A DNA stretch of 64,000 bases. Source: Amycolatopsis aidingensis. Lineage in GTDB: Bacteria > Actinomycetota > Actinomycetes > Mycobacteriales > Pseudonocardiaceae. The stretch lies in the NCBI RefSeq assembly GCF_018885265.1, contig NZ_CP076538.1, positions 1,214,001-1,278,000 on the forward strand, given 5' to 3'. A program made the position numbers and the translations under genes. Below, piece after piece: positions 38,001 through 47,054 of the stretch; position 1 is the stretch's first letter; the number at the start of each line of letters is the position of its first letter. A model generated the notes under the pieces. It searched no databases, was not told the origin of the DNA, and worked only from the letters and a program-made list of their open reading frames with translations.

Positions 38001-38731
38001 GACTGTTCGGACGCCGCCTGCCCCTCGCGGTCGCGGTGACGGTGGCGGTCGGCGTGGCCGGCGCGATGCTGGCCCCGCCGGACCGGTTGCAGGGCAACCT
38101 GCAGCGGCTGATGTACATGCACGTCCCGGCGGCGTGGACGGCCTACCTGAGCTTCGCGGTGACGCTGGGTGCGAGCGTGGCCTGGTTGTGGCGGCGCCGG
38201 TCCCGCTACGACCGGCTCGCCGCGGCCAGCGCCGAGGTCGGCGTGTTCTTCACCGGGCTGGCGATCGCGCTCGGCTCGATCTGGGGCAAACCCACGTGGG
38301 GCGTGTGGTGGACCTGGGACCCGCGGGTGATCACCACGGCGGTGATGTTCTTCGTCTACCTGGGCTATCTGGCGTTGCGCCGCGCCGCCCTCGATCCGGC
38401 GGCCAGGGCGCGCCGCTCGGCGGTCTATGGCGTGGTGGCGTTCATGCAGGTGCCGATCGTGCACATGTCGGTGGTGTGGTGGCGGGCGCTGCACCAGCCG
38501 CCGACCGTGCTCAAACCGGGCGAGCCGAGCATCGACCCCACCATGCTGGCGGCGCTGCTGGTGAACGTGCTGGCGTTCACGCTGCTGTACCTGCTCATGC
38601 TGCGGGCACGCGCTCAGCTGGCCGTCCTGGAAGAGAAGGTGGAGGCCCGGCAGGTGGCTGAGGGGCAGGAGCTGGCCGGCAGTGCGGTGCTGGCTCCGCG
38701 GTTGGAGAAGGGATCGCGAGCCGATGTCTGA
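37997..38731 (+). CDS. ccmC: Heme handling protein CcmC
   Basis: 244 residues with six membrane helices and the tryptophan-rich WWD loop WGKPTWGVWWTWDPRVI. Conserved His residues occur in YMHVPAAW and VHMSVVWW and would bind heme to load CcmE. The ATG overlaps ccmB by 4 bases. Confidence 0.93.
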   Translation: MRLFGRRLPLAVAVTVAVGVAGAMLAPPDRLQGNLQRLMYMHVPAAWTAYLSFAVTLGASVAWLWRRRSRYDRLAAASAEVGVFFTGLAIALGSIWGKPTWGVWWTWDPRVITTAVMFFVYLGYLALRRAALDPAARARRSAVYGVVAFMQVPIVHMSVVWWRALHQPPTVLKPGEPSIDPTMLAALLVNVLAFTLLYLLMLRARAQLAVLEEKVEARQVAEGQELAGSAVLAPRLEKGSRADV

Positions 38732-38846
38732 GTGGGCTTGGGTGGCACTGGGCTACGGGGTCACCGCCGTGGCCGTGTCGGGGTATCTGATCAGCCTCAC
38801 GCTGCGGTGGGCGCGGGTGCGGCGCAGGACCGAGGGGCGGCAGTGA
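38724..38846 (+). CDS. ccmD: CcmD-like small membrane protein
   Basis: Only 40 residues, so missed by most callers: MSEWAWVALGYGVTAVAVSGYLI with a basic C-terminus RWARVRRRTEGRQ. One helix with a basic tail between ccmC and ccmE is exactly what CcmD looks like; it aids release of holo-CcmE. It overlaps ccmC by 8 bases and ccmE by 4. Confidence 0.82.
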   Translation: MSEWAWVALGYGVTAVAVSGYLISLTLRWARVRRRTEGRQ

Positions 38847-39259
38847 AGCGCTACCGGCTGCTGGCGTTCTCCGGGCTCGGCATGGTCGCAGTGCTGGTCG
38901 GGGTGTTGGTGTTCGGCAACCTCAACGAGAACCTCGTCTACTACCTCAACCCCAAGGAGGCCGTCGACCAGCGGGACGATTTCGGCGAAGGGCGCCGCTT
39001 CCAGCTCGGCGGTCTCGTGGCGGACGGCAGTGTGGTGCACACCGCGGACGGGTTGCGGTTCACGCTCACGTCCCGCACCGGACCGGGTGCGGTCTCCGTC
39101 GCCGTCGAGCACCATGGCGCTCCGGCGCAGCTGTTCGAAGTCGGCATCGGGGTGGTGCTGGAAGGCTCTTGGCAGGGTGCGGTGTTCGTCTCCGACACGA
39201 TGAAGGTCAAGCACGACGAGACCTACCAGCCACCCCCGCCCGGGGGTGAGCGGTCGTGA
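38843..39259 (+). CDS. ccmE: Heme chaperone CcmE
   Basis: 138 residues: an N-terminal anchor (RLLAFSGLGMVAVLVGVLVFG), an OB-fold beta barrel, and the heme-binding motif HDETY with His124 and Tyr128, followed by a Pro-rich tail. It is the His-type CcmE as in E. coli, not the Cys variant seen in some Gram-positive and archaeal systems. The GTG start overlaps ccmD. Confidence 0.92.
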   Translation: MKRYRLLAFSGLGMVAVLVGVLVFGNLNENLVYYLNPKEAVDQRDDFGEGRRFQLGGLVADGSVVHTADGLRFTLTSRTGPGAVSVAVEHHGAPAQLFEVGIGVVLEGSWQGAVFVSDTMKVKHDETYQPPPPGGERS

Positions 39260-41220
39260 CCCTGGTGACACCGGCGGTCGGCTGGGTCGGCACGCTGCTG
39301 GGCCTGTCCGGCTCGGTGGCGCTGGCCGTGTTCGGCTTCCGGGCACAGCGGCGCCCGGACCGGGCGCGCCGCGGCCAGTTGCGGTTCGCGGTCGGCTGCA
39401 TGCTTGCCGGCGCGCTGCTGGCGATGGGCGCGCTGGAGGTGGCGCTGCTCACCGACAACTTCGCGGTGTCCTATGTGGCCGAGAACCATTCCCGGGCGAC
39501 GCCGTTGCTGTTCACGATCACCGGCGCGTGGTCGGCGCTGGGCGGCAGCATCGTGTTGTGGGCGCTGGTGCTCACCGGCTACACCGCGGTGGTGCTGCGA
39601 CAGGTCCGCGACACCGAGGACCGGCTGGGAACCGGCGCGCTGGGTGTACTCGGTGTGGTGAGCGTGTTCTTCTTCGGGCTGGTGTCCACTGTGGCCAACC
39701 CGTTCCGGATCCTGCCCGACCCGCCCGCCGACGGGCCGGGTCCCAATCCGATCCTGGCCGATCACCTCATGGTGGCGTTCCACCCGCCCGTGTTGTACCT
39801 GGGGTTTGTCGGGTTCACCGTGCCGTTCGCGTTCGCGATGTCGGCGTTGGTGCTGCGGCGGGGCGGGGTGGACTGGCTGCGCCGCACCCGGCGGGCGAAC
39901 CTGGTCGCGTGGAGCTTCCTCACCGGCGGCCTGGTACTCGGGGCGTGGTGGTCCTACGAGGTGCTCGGGTGGGGCGGCTACTGGGCGTGGGATCCGGTGG
40001 AGAACGCCGCGCTGATCCCCTGGCTGGTCGCGACCGCGTTCGTCCATTCCGCGGTGGTGCAGGTCAAGCGAGGCATGCTGCAGGCGTGGAACTTCGTGCT
40101 CGTCATCGCCACGTTCGCGCTGACGATCCTGGGCACGTTCCTCACCCGCTCCGGCGTGGTCGCCTCGGTGCACTCCTTCACCGAGTCTGGCATCGGACCG
40201 GCATTCCTGGGCTTCCTGGTGCTGGTGCTGGCCGGTGGGTTCACCCTGTTCGCGCTGCGCGGCGAGCGCATCGCCTCGACGTCCCGCCCGGAATCGTTGG
40301 CCAGCCGCGAGGGCCTGTTCCTGGTCAACAACCTGCTGCTGACCGTGTTCGCGTTCGTCGTACTCACCGGCACGCTTTACCCGATCCTCGTGGAGGCGCT
40401 CACCGGCGACCAGATCTCGGTCGGCCGCCCGTTCTTCGACCGTATGACCGTGCCGCTGGCCTTCGCGCTGCTGCTGGCCATGGGCGTGGGCCCGTTCACC
40501 CCGTACCGGCATGCCACCCCACGTGTGCTGTGGGTACGGTTGCGGATTCCGCTGCTGGCCGCCAGCGCCGCCGCCGCGGCCGTGGTGCTGGCCGGGATCC
40601 ATTCTCCGGGCGTGGTCGCGGTCGTGGCCATCGCCATCGGCATCGCCGCGGCGAGCGTGCGGCAACTGCTGGTGACCGCGCCGAAACCCCGATGGACGGG
40701 GATACCTCGCGTGCTGTACGGGCAGCGCGCCTACTGGGGCGGGCAACTGGCCCACCTCGGCCTCGCGCTGGTGGCCGTCGTCATCGCCGTGTCCGGCGCC
40801 CTGGCCACGCGCGCCACCGTGACCCTCGATCGCGGCGAGACGGGGGAGTTCGCCGGTTACCAGGTCACCTTCGAACGCACCGCACGCCATCAGCGGCCCG
40901 ACCGGGCCAGCACCGAGGCACACATCGCCTTCCGGAAGGAGGGCCAGCTGGCCTGGACCGCCCGGCCACGGCTGAACACCTTCGCCAACCAGCCCCAATC
41001 GGTGGGACAGCCCGACGTGTGGGAAAGCCCGGCTCGCGACATCTACGTCGCCCTCGCCCGGTTCGAACCGGACCGGGTGTCGCTCAACCTCTACCGCTAC
41101 CCACTGATGTCCTGGCTGTGGGCCGGCGGCGCCCTCATGGCCGCGGGCGGCTGCTGGGCGTGGAGCGGGCGGACGCGACACACCCGCGAGGTTCCGGAGC
41201 GGGTGGCGGCCGATGCGTAG
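39256..41220 (+). CDS. ccmF: Cytochrome c heme lyase subunit CcmF
   Basis: 654 residues with about 14 membrane helices and the WWD motif region GWGGYWAWDPVENAALIPWL, plus conserved His residues in AVVQVKRGM-flanking and FHPPVLYLG segments. It joins heme from CcmE to apocytochrome CxxCH motifs together with CcmH/I. GTG start overlapping ccmE by 4 bases. Confidence 0.95.
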   Translation: MTLVTPAVGWVGTLLGLSGSVALAVFGFRAQRRPDRARRGQLRFAVGCMLAGALLAMGALEVALLTDNFAVSYVAENHSRATPLLFTITGAWSALGGSIVLWALVLTGYTAVVLRQVRDTEDRLGTGALGVLGVVSVFFFGLVSTVANPFRILPDPPADGPGPNPILADHLMVAFHPPVLYLGFVGFTVPFAFAMSALVLRRGGVDWLRRTRRANLVAWSFLTGGLVLGAWWSYEVLGWGGYWAWDPVENAALIPWLVATAFVHSAVVQVKRGMLQAWNFVLVIATFALTILGTFLTRSGVVASVHSFTESGIGPAFLGFLVLVLAGGFTLFALRGERIASTSRPESLASREGLFLVNNLLLTVFAFVVLTGTLYPILVEALTGDQISVGRPFFDRMTVPLAFALLLAMGVGPFTPYRHATPRVLWVRLRIPLLAASAAAAAVVLAGIHSPGVVAVVAIAIGIAAASVRQLLVTAPKPRWTGIPRVLYGQRAYWGGQLAHLGLALVAVVIAVSGALATRATVTLDRGETGEFAGYQVTFERTARHQRPDRASTEAHIAFRKEGQLAWTARPRLNTFANQPQSVGQPDVWESPARDIYVALARFEPDRVSLNLYRYPLMSWLWAGGALMAAGGCWAWSGRTRHTREVPERVAADA

Positions 41221-41695
41221 CAGGCTGGTGTACGGGGGCACCGCGCTGGCCGTGCTCGCCCTCCTGGGCGCGGCGGTGGCGGGCCTGCTGACCGGCGGCC
41301 CGGGTGCCCGGGACCGGGTATACGAGCTGGAGCAGCGGTTGCGCTGCCCCGTGTGCCAGAGCGTGTCCGTCGCCGAATCGCCATCGGAGAGCGCGGAGGC
41401 GATGCGCGCGGTGGTGGCCGAACAGGTCGCGGCCGGACGCAGCGACCAGCAGATCATCGACTACTTCCGTGCCCGCTACGGCGACTGGGTGCTGCTCGAC
41501 CCGCCCGCCTCCGGCGCCACACTGCCGCTGTGGCTGCTCCCCGCCGGTGCCCTGGCCGGCGGCGCCGTGGTGTTGTTCCTGCGCAGGCGGCGACCGGAGC
41601 CCGACGACGAGCTCACCCCGGCCCAGCGCGAGCACGTCGCCCATGCCCTCGACCGGGCGCGAACGCGCATCGAGAACGAGGAGGGGGAGCGGTGA
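41213..41695 (+). CDS. ccmH: Apocytochrome thioreductase CcmH
   Basis: 160 residues. After a signal/anchor helix comes the diagnostic LRCPVCQ (Cys45, Cys48) with SVAESPSESAEAMRAVVAEQVAAGRSDQQIIDYFRARYGDWVLLDPP, then a second membrane helix. It reduces or holds apocytochrome thiols for heme ligation. Overlaps ccmF by 8 bases. Confidence 0.94.
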   Translation: MRSRLVYGGTALAVLALLGAAVAGLLTGGPGARDRVYELEQRLRCPVCQSVSVAESPSESAEAMRAVVAEQVAAGRSDQQIIDYFRARYGDWVLLDPPASGATLPLWLLPAGALAGGAVVLFLRRRRPEPDDELTPAQREHVAHALDRARTRIENEEGER

Positions 41696-42513
41696 GTGCC
41701 GGGCGCGAGCTGCTTGCCCAGCAACGCGACCAGGCCCTGGCCGATCTCGTCGACCTCGAACGCCAGCTCGCCGAAGGGGAGATCCCGGACGAGGCCGCGA
41801 CACGGCTGCGCCGGCGGTACGAGGCCACCGCCGCCCGTGCCATCGAGGCGCTGGACGTCCAGCCCGACGAGGAACCGGCCGCGGCACCACCCTCGCGCCC
41901 GGCGCGACGGGCCCGGGCCAGGCCGGCCGCCTACCTGGTGGCCGGGGCGACGGTAATGGTTGCGGCGCTGGTGCTGCTTCCGCAGTACGTGGCCGAGCGG
42001 CCGGATGGTGGCGCCGTGACCGGCAACGAGGCGGTCCAGCCACCCGTTGGCGCCTCGGCGAGCCCGGCACCGCCTCGGCGGGACCTGTCGACGGTGACCG
42101 CGGCCGAGATGGAAAGGGTGCTGGCCGCCAATCCCGAGGTACTCGGCATGCGGCTCGCCCTGGCCGAGCGCTACGTCGAGCAGGCCCAGTACGACAAGGC
42201 TGCCGAGCACTACGGCCTGGCGCTCGAGCAGGCGCCGAACAACCCGACCGTGCGGGCAGGCGCGGCGTGGCTGCTGTTCAAAACCGGCGACACCGACGCC
42301 GCGCTGCGGTTCCTCGACGAGACGCTGAACATCGCACCGGCCTCGCCGGACGTGCTGTGGTCCAAGGCGAGGATCTTGCTCGACGGCCGCAGAGATCCAC
42401 GCGGGGCCCTGGACATCCTGCAGAGGCTGGCAGCGCGCAGCGACCTGTCGCCGGAACGCCGCGCGGAGGTCGACCAGCTAACGGCGCGTGCCCAGGAGGC
42501 AGCCAGCCGATGA
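41692..42513 (+). CDS. ccmI: CcmI-like TPR protein
   Basis: 273 residues: an N-terminal charged helix (LLAQQRDQALADLVDLERQLAEGEIPDEAATRLRRRYE), one membrane helix (AAYLVAGATVMVAALVLLP), and a C-terminal TPR region (LALAERYVEQAQYDKAAEHYGLALEQAPNNPTVRAGAAWLLF...). This is the CcmI layout, an apocytochrome chaperone. GTG start overlapping ccmH by 4 bases. Confidence 0.85.
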   Translation: MSAGRELLAQQRDQALADLVDLERQLAEGEIPDEAATRLRRRYEATAARAIEALDVQPDEEPAAAPPSRPARRARARPAAYLVAGATVMVAALVLLPQYVAERPDGGAVTGNEAVQPPVGASASPAPPRRDLSTVTAAEMERVLAANPEVLGMRLALAERYVEQAQYDKAAEHYGLALEQAPNNPTVRAGAAWLLFKTGDTDAALRFLDETLNIAPASPDVLWSKARILLDGRRDPRGALDILQRLAARSDLSPERRAEVDQLTARAQEAASR

Positions 42514-43145
42514 CCACAGTGGACAGCCTGGCGGCGGCGCGAGCCAAGCGCTGGCGGATGGTTCGCTGGATCGCGCTGCTGGCTGTCGTCGTCGCGGTGG
42601 GGATCGGCGCCGTGCTCGGCAGCCGGCTCGGCGAGGACCCGACGCTGGTCGACAGTCCCCTGATCGGCAAGCCCGCGCCGACCAAGCCGCTGCCCTACCT
42701 GGAGCGTGAAGGAGCGCTGTCGCTGGCCGACCTGCACGGGCAGATCGTCGTGGTCAACTTCTGGGCATCCTGGTGCACCGCGTGCCGCGAGGAACACGCC
42801 GCGCTCGTGTCCGCGGCGAACGCCTACCGAGCGGCGGGCGTGACCTTCGTCGGCGTCAGCTACCAGGACCAGAGATCCGCCGCGACGTCGTTCCTCGACG
42901 AGTTGGGCCGCGGCGACCCCGGCGCCTACCGGTACGTGACCGACCCCGCATCCCGGCTGGCGCTCGACTTCGGTGTGTTCGGCATCCCGGAAACCTTCGT
43001 CCTCGACCGCACCGGAACCATCGTCGCCAAGATCACCGGGCCGTCCACCTACCCCCTGCTGTCCGGCGCCCTCGATGCCGTCCTCGCCGGACGCCGGCCG
43101 GCCTCGTACACCGAGGGTTCGGTCCAGCCCGCTCCCGGACGCTGA
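42510..43145 (+). CDS. ccmG: CcmG/DsbE-type thioredoxin
   Basis: 211 residues with an N-terminal anchor and a thioredoxin fold with WCTAC (Cys89, Cys92), an acidic helix typical of CcmG (REEHAALVSAANAYRAAGVTFVGVSYQD) and the cis-Pro motif GIPETFVLDRTG. It re-reduces CcmH and apocytochrome. It is the last gene of the ccm operon and overlaps ccmI by 4 bases. Electrons would come from a CcdA. Confidence 0.92.
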   Translation: MTTVDSLAAARAKRWRMVRWIALLAVVVAVGIGAVLGSRLGEDPTLVDSPLIGKPAPTKPLPYLEREGALSLADLHGQIVVVNFWASWCTACREEHAALVSAANAYRAAGVTFVGVSYQDQRSAATSFLDELGRGDPGAYRYVTDPASRLALDFGVFGIPETFVLDRTGTIVAKITGPSTYPLLSGALDAVLAGRRPASYTEGSVQPAPGR

Positions 43146-43224
43146 CCATGACCAGCCGCATCCGGCCAAACCCGGCACGGCCCGCGTTCCGCGCGGTGCG
43201 AGCGGGAGGACTTGACCGTCCCGG

Positions 43225-44196
43225 CTACATCGCCAGCGCGAGAACGGCCGGATCACAGAAGGCGACGCCCGTGGCGGCGAGCAGCCCGGCCAGGAGCGGG
43301 CCGATCGTCAGCAGTGTCACGATCGCGGTGAGGAGCATGCGCGCGTGCCACCGCTGGGCGAGGGTGGCCGGTTCGGCCAGGCGCTCGGCGCGCGCCACGA
43401 CCCCCACGCCCGTGGCGCCGAGCGCCCCGGTGGGAAGGGTGACGACGCCGGAAAGGGAGAGCAGGGCACCGAGCACGGTGCGCTGGCCGTGGCAGCGGGC
43501 AGCGGTGTCGTCGGCGCACATCTCCAGCAGGCGAGCGACCTCGGCGGCGCCGACGGTGAACAGGCCGACCTTGGGCATCGCCGTGGCGAGGCCGCGGGTG
43601 GCGGAGAGCAGGAGGTGGTGGCGGCCGGCGAGGTGGGCGCGTTCGTGGGCCAGGACGGCGGCCAGATGCGGCGCATCGAGCGCGTCGAGAGCGCCGCGGG
43701 TGACGACGATGGTGTTCGGACGACCGGCGACGCAGTAGGCGAGCCGTTCCGGGGTGTCGACGACAACAGCCTCGGAGCCAGGCAGCCTGCGCCCGATCAC
43801 CCTGGCCATGCGGGCGTGGTCATGGGTACGCGACCGGGCCGCGAGCAGTGACCGGCCCAGGCGTACGGCCAGGACCGCGGCGACCACCAGGGCCACGGCG
43901 GTGACCATGAACAGTCCGATCTGGAGGGCGAGCCCGGTGTGCCCGGCGGCCACGGCCTCCAGTACGGCCAGGCAGTTGGTGACGATCTGGCCGGGCCGGC
44001 TCCAGCCGTGGGCCAACTCGATTACCAGGAAGAGCGCCGCCGCGGCCCACGAGGCCGGCACGCTGGCGATCGCGGCCAGCCATGCCAGGACGCCGAGCCG
44101 GGGAGCCACCCCGGTTCGGGTCCACCGGGTCAACAGTCGGGGCCCGAGCGCGGCGACGGTGAGGCTGTAGAGCAGCAGGCAGGCCGCGACGCTCAC
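43225..44196 (-). CDS. M56-family (BlaR1-like) membrane metallopeptidase
   Basis: 323 residues with four to five membrane helices and the zinc motif LAHERAHLAGRHH (His184, Glu185, His188), followed by the third-ligand region EMCADDTAARCHG. In bla/mec-type systems such a protease inactivates the partner BlaI repressor after sensing a signal. No penicillin-binding sensor domain is attached, so the signal is unknown. It overlaps the BlaI gene by 4 bases. Confidence 0.88.
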   Translation of the reverse strand: MSVAACLLLYSLTVAALGPRLLTRWTRTGVAPRLGVLAWLAAIASVPASWAAAALFLVIELAHGWSRPGQIVTNCLAVLEAVAAGHTGLALQIGLFMVTAVALVVAAVLAVRLGRSLLAARSRTHDHARMARVIGRRLPGSEAVVVDTPERLAYCVAGRPNTIVVTRGALDALDAPHLAAVLAHERAHLAGRHHLLLSATRGLATAMPKVGLFTVGAAEVARLLEMCADDTAARCHGQRTVLGALLSLSGVVTLPTGALGATGVGVVARAERLAEPATLAQRWHARMLLTAIVTLLTIGPLLAGLLAATGVAFCDPAVLALAM

Positions 44197-44564
44197 GTGG
44201 TCTCCTTACCGGAGGCCCACCGCCGAACCACACCCCGCAGCCGGGCGGACTCGTCGTCGCTGATCTGTTCCAGGAACCGGGTGAGTACGAGTCCGGGGTC
44301 GCCGCCGGTGTCCATCGCTTCCCGCATCAACCGGGCGCTGTACTCCTCGCGGGTGTAGGTGGGCCAGTACCGGAACGCCTTGCCCGCCCGCTCGCGGTCC
44401 AACCAGCCCTTGCGGTGCAGGTTGTCCATCGTGGACATGACCGTTGTGTAGGCGATCTCCCGGGCTGCCTTCAGCGCCTCGAAGACCTCGCGCACCGTGA
44501 CCGTGCCGTCGCTGTCCCACACGCGGTCCATCACGACCGCTTCGAGTTCGCCGAACCCGCGCAT
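44193..44564 (-). CDS. BlaI/MecI/CopY-family repressor (first copy)
   Basis: About 123 residues with the winged helix-turn-helix LEAVVMDRVWDSDGTVTVREVFEALKAAREIAYTTVMSTMDNLHRKGWLDRE and a C-terminal dimer helix (FLEQISDDESARLRGVV). An ATG at 44576 would add four residues. It is coupled to an M56 protease. The large palindrome 110 bases upstream, in front of the divergent CcdA-like gene, is its best target. Confidence 0.9.
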   Translation of the reverse strand: MRGFGELEAVVMDRVWDSDGTVTVREVFEALKAAREIAYTTVMSTMDNLHRKGWLDRERAGKAFRYWPTYTREEYSARLMREAMDTGGDPGLVLTRFLEQISDDESARLRGVVRRWASGKETT

Positions 44565-44674
44565 CCGTCCTCCCAAGTCACCTCGGCCGCATCCAGCCTA
44601 CGTGGCCGCGGACGCCCGCCGTTTCCCCTGGCCATCGCCCGGTGGGAACACAACCCGGATCTCACACCGCAATA

Positions 44675-44700
44675 CTACTATCTACGTACGTAGGTAGTAG
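44675..44700. promoter_or_regulatory. 26-bp near-perfect palindromic operator
   Basis: CTACTATCTACG followed by TACGTAGGTAGTAG: both 13-bp arms match except one position. The core CTACGTACGTAG is itself a 12-bp palindrome. It ends only 5 bases before the GTG of the CcdA-like gene and lies in the divergent region to the BlaI repressor. The same half-sites recur at the ccm, 48.5 kb and dsbA promoters. Confidence 0.75.
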
Positions 44701-44704
44701 ATTG

Positions 44705-45715
44705 GTGAGTGTCCGGCAGTGGGTGCACACCGGTGTCACCGAGGGGATTGGGAACGTGGGCGAGTTGGTCTTCGGCACGACGTTACTGGCCTCGTTCCTC
44801 GGGGGTGTGGTGGCGTTGCTGGCGCCGTGCTGCGTCTCGGTGATGTTGCCTGCCTACCTGGCCACCGGTTTCCGGCACCGGGGTGGTGTGGTGGCGGCGA
44901 CCCTGGTGTTCGGCGCCGGGGTGGCGACGGTGATCCTGCCGATCGGGCTCGGCGCGACGGTGTTGAGCCGGCTGCTGGTCGAGCAGCACGGGTGGCTGTT
45001 CGCGGTCGGCGGCGTCCTGATGATCATCGGTGGGGCGGCGGTGCTGGCCGGGTGGAAGCCCAACCTGCCCATGCCGGGCGCGCGCACCGTGCGCGAAGGC
45101 ACCTTCGGCTCGGCCTACGCGCTGGGCGCGTTCTCCGGCCTGGCCAGTGCCTGCTGTGCCCCGGTGCTGGTCGGGGTTGCGGTGCTCTCCGGTGCTTCGG
45201 CCTCGTTCCCGGCCGCGCTGGCGATCGGCCTGTCCTACGTCACCGGGATGGTCGCGCCACTGGCGCTGGTCGCCCTGCTCTGGGACCGGCGCCGCGAGCA
45301 CGCCGAGCGGGTCCTCAGCGACCGTACCGTGCGGCTGCGGCTGGGCCGGTGGCAACGGCGCGTCTCCCTGGGCACCGTGGTGAGCGGCCTGCTGATGGTC
45401 GGAATGGGTGTGCTCACGCTCGTGCTCGCCCTCACCGGCCCCGCCATGTCCCCCGGTGGCTGGCAAGGCGAGTTCAGCGCCTGGCTGCAACACCTGTCCA
45501 CGGTTACCGTGAACGCCCTGTCCTGGTTCCCCGGCTGGGCGCTGCTCGTGCTCATCGCCTGCGGGTTCGCGCTGCTGCTCCGCCGCGCCCTGCGCACCAG
45601 AAACGCTGATACCACCCCTGATGCCGCGGCCTGCGATGCGTGCCGCAAGCACCCCGAGTCCGCGCCGATCCCGACCACCGAGGAGGAGCCCCACCGTGAG
45701 CAAGACCAGCGGTAA
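44705..45715 (+). CDS. CcdA/DsbD-like membrane thiol transporter (second copy)
   Basis: About 336 residues with seven to eight membrane helices and two cysteine pairs in helices (LLAPCCVSVMLPAYL and ASACCAPVLVGV), the second Cys of each pair matching CcdA. A C-terminal AACDACRKHPES adds another CxxC. The GTG at 44705 sits right after the operator, so the transcript may be leaderless; a GTG at 44756 is an alternative. It overlaps the redoxin gene by 20 bases. Confidence 0.82.
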   Translation: MSVRQWVHTGVTEGIGNVGELVFGTTLLASFLGGVVALLAPCCVSVMLPAYLATGFRHRGGVVAATLVFGAGVATVILPIGLGATVLSRLLVEQHGWLFAVGGVLMIIGGAAVLAGWKPNLPMPGARTVREGTFGSAYALGAFSGLASACCAPVLVGVAVLSGASASFPAALAIGLSYVTGMVAPLALVALLWDRRREHAERVLSDRTVRLRLGRWQRRVSLGTVVSGLLMVGMGVLTLVLALTGPAMSPGGWQGEFSAWLQHLSTVTVNALSWFPGWALLVLIACGFALLLRRALRTRNADTTPDAAACDACRKHPESAPIPTTEEEPHREQDQR

Positions 45716-46406
45716 GACCCAGGCGAAACGCCCCGCGACCGTGTCCCGTACCCGTCCGCCAACCGCCCAGGCCCGCAGGGGTTCCCGTGGCCCGCGCCGC
45801 GGCATGCTGATCGCCGCCGCAGTGATCACCGTTTTCGCCGTGGTTGTGCTGTACCTGGTCTACCAGAGTTCGCAACCCGAGCCCGACGCCTCCGGCGGTG
45901 GCAGCGGCTATACCCACGTCGCAGGCGAACCCGGCAGCGGCGATCAGGCACCAGGCTTCACCCTGCCCGCCAGTACCGGCGGTGAGGTCGGCCTCGCCGA
46001 CTATCGCGGCCGGAGCGTGCTGCTGTACTTCCAGGAGGGCCTGATGTGCCAGCCCTGCGTCGACCAGATCGCCGATCTGGAACAGAACCAGGCGGCGCTG
46101 ACCGAGGTGGGTGTGGACGCGGTGGTGTCGATCTCCCACGACCCGCTCGACCAGGTCACCCAGGTGACGACCGACCGGAACCTGTCGACCCCCTGGCTGT
46201 CCGACCCGACCCAGCAGGTCATCCACGCCTACGACGCCCACAAGTACGGGATGATGCAGGGCACGACAGCCGGGCACAGCTTCCTCCTCGTCGGCCCGGA
46301 CGGCACCATCCAGTGGCGCGCCGACTACGGCGGCGCACCCGACTACACCATGTTCGTGCCGACCGGGAAGATGCTCGCCGACCTGGCGCAGGAGCGGGCC
46401 TCGTGA
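45696..46406 (+). CDS. Membrane-anchored redoxin (peroxiredoxin-like) protein
   Basis: 236 residues: a basic N-terminus, one anchor helix (MLIAAAVITVFAVVVLYLVY), then a thioredoxin/AhpC-type fold with GDQAPGFTLPASTGGEVGLADYRGRSVLLYF and the active-site MCQPC. GAGGAGGAG supports the GTG start. It is likely reduced by the CcdA-like protein encoded just upstream. Confidence 0.8.
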   Translation: MSKTSGKTQAKRPATVSRTRPPTAQARRGSRGPRRGMLIAAAVITVFAVVVLYLVYQSSQPEPDASGGGSGYTHVAGEPGSGDQAPGFTLPASTGGEVGLADYRGRSVLLYFQEGLMCQPCVDQIADLEQNQAALTEVGVDAVVSISHDPLDQVTQVTTDRNLSTPWLSDPTQQVIHAYDAHKYGMMQGTTAGHSFLLVGPDGTIQWRADYGGAPDYTMFVPTGKMLADLAQERAS

Positions 46407-46741
46407 CCGGTCCCGAGAACAGCACCGACAGCACCGACGTCACCCTGCTGACCCAGCCCGACTGCGCCTTCTGCGACCACGCCGAGCAGGTCCTGCGCCG
46501 CGTCGGGCGGGACCATCCGCTGCGGATCACGGAGGTGGATCTCGGCAGCGAACGGGGACGGGACCTGGCCAGGCGAGCCGGGGTGATGTTCGCGCCCGGC
46601 GTGCTCATCGAAGGCCGGCCCTTTTCCTACGGCCGGCTCTCCGAACGCAAACTCCGCCGTACGCTGGAAAAGAGACGGCGACTAGCACGGCACGCAACCG
46701 AGCCGGGAGGCACCGATGGAGACGTGGACGCGGGCCGGTGA
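46403..46741 (+). CDS. Glutaredoxin/thioredoxin-like small protein
   Basis: 112 residues with VTLLTQPDCAFCDHAEQVLRRV (active site CAFC) and a cis-Pro region FAPGVLIEGRPFSYG, the glutaredoxin-like pattern. No signal peptide, so probably cytoplasmic. The GTG start overlaps the redoxin gene by 4 bases. Confidence 0.82.
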   Translation: MTGPENSTDSTDVTLLTQPDCAFCDHAEQVLRRVGRDHPLRITEVDLGSERGRDLARRAGVMFAPGVLIEGRPFSYGRLSERKLRRTLEKRRRLARHATEPGGTDGDVDAGR

Positions 46742-47042
46742 CGCTGACCGCGAGCGCGTCGTGGCCCGTCTGCAAGACCAGGTGGCCGAGGGCCGGCTGA
46801 CGCTCGACGAGTTCTCCGAACGAGCGGCAGCCGCCTACCGAGCACGGACGATGGGCGAACTCGCCGACCTGACTCGCGACCTGCCCACCTCGCCCGAGAC
46901 GGCCCCCGCGACGAAGCGCTGGCTGATGTCGGTGCCGCTGCTCGCGGTCGCGGTGGTCAGCCTGCTCGCACTGGCGCTACTCGTAGGCGGTCTGTCCGCC
47001 GCCCACGCGATGGGACCGATGGTGGACTGCATGGGCCGCTGA
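46716..47042 (+). CDS. DUF1707 membrane protein
   Basis: 108 residues. The N-terminal DUF1707 module reads RERVVARLQDQVAEGRLTLDEFSERAAAAYRARTMGELADLTRDLP, followed by a single membrane helix (VPLLAVAVVSLLALALLVGG). The family has no known function. It overlaps the glutaredoxin-like gene by 26 bases. Confidence 0.82.
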   Translation: METWTRAGDADRERVVARLQDQVAEGRLTLDEFSERAAAAYRARTMGELADLTRDLPTSPETAPATKRWLMSVPLLAVAVVSLLALALLVGGLSAAHAMGPMVDCMGR

Positions 47043-47054
47043 GCGCGCACGCAC

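Noticed and set aside
44705-46741. Mercury-resistance (mer) operon
   Set aside because: The MerR-type gene nearby and cysteine-rich proteins suggested it, but no MerA, MerB or MerT/P is present; the genes fit thiol transfer better.
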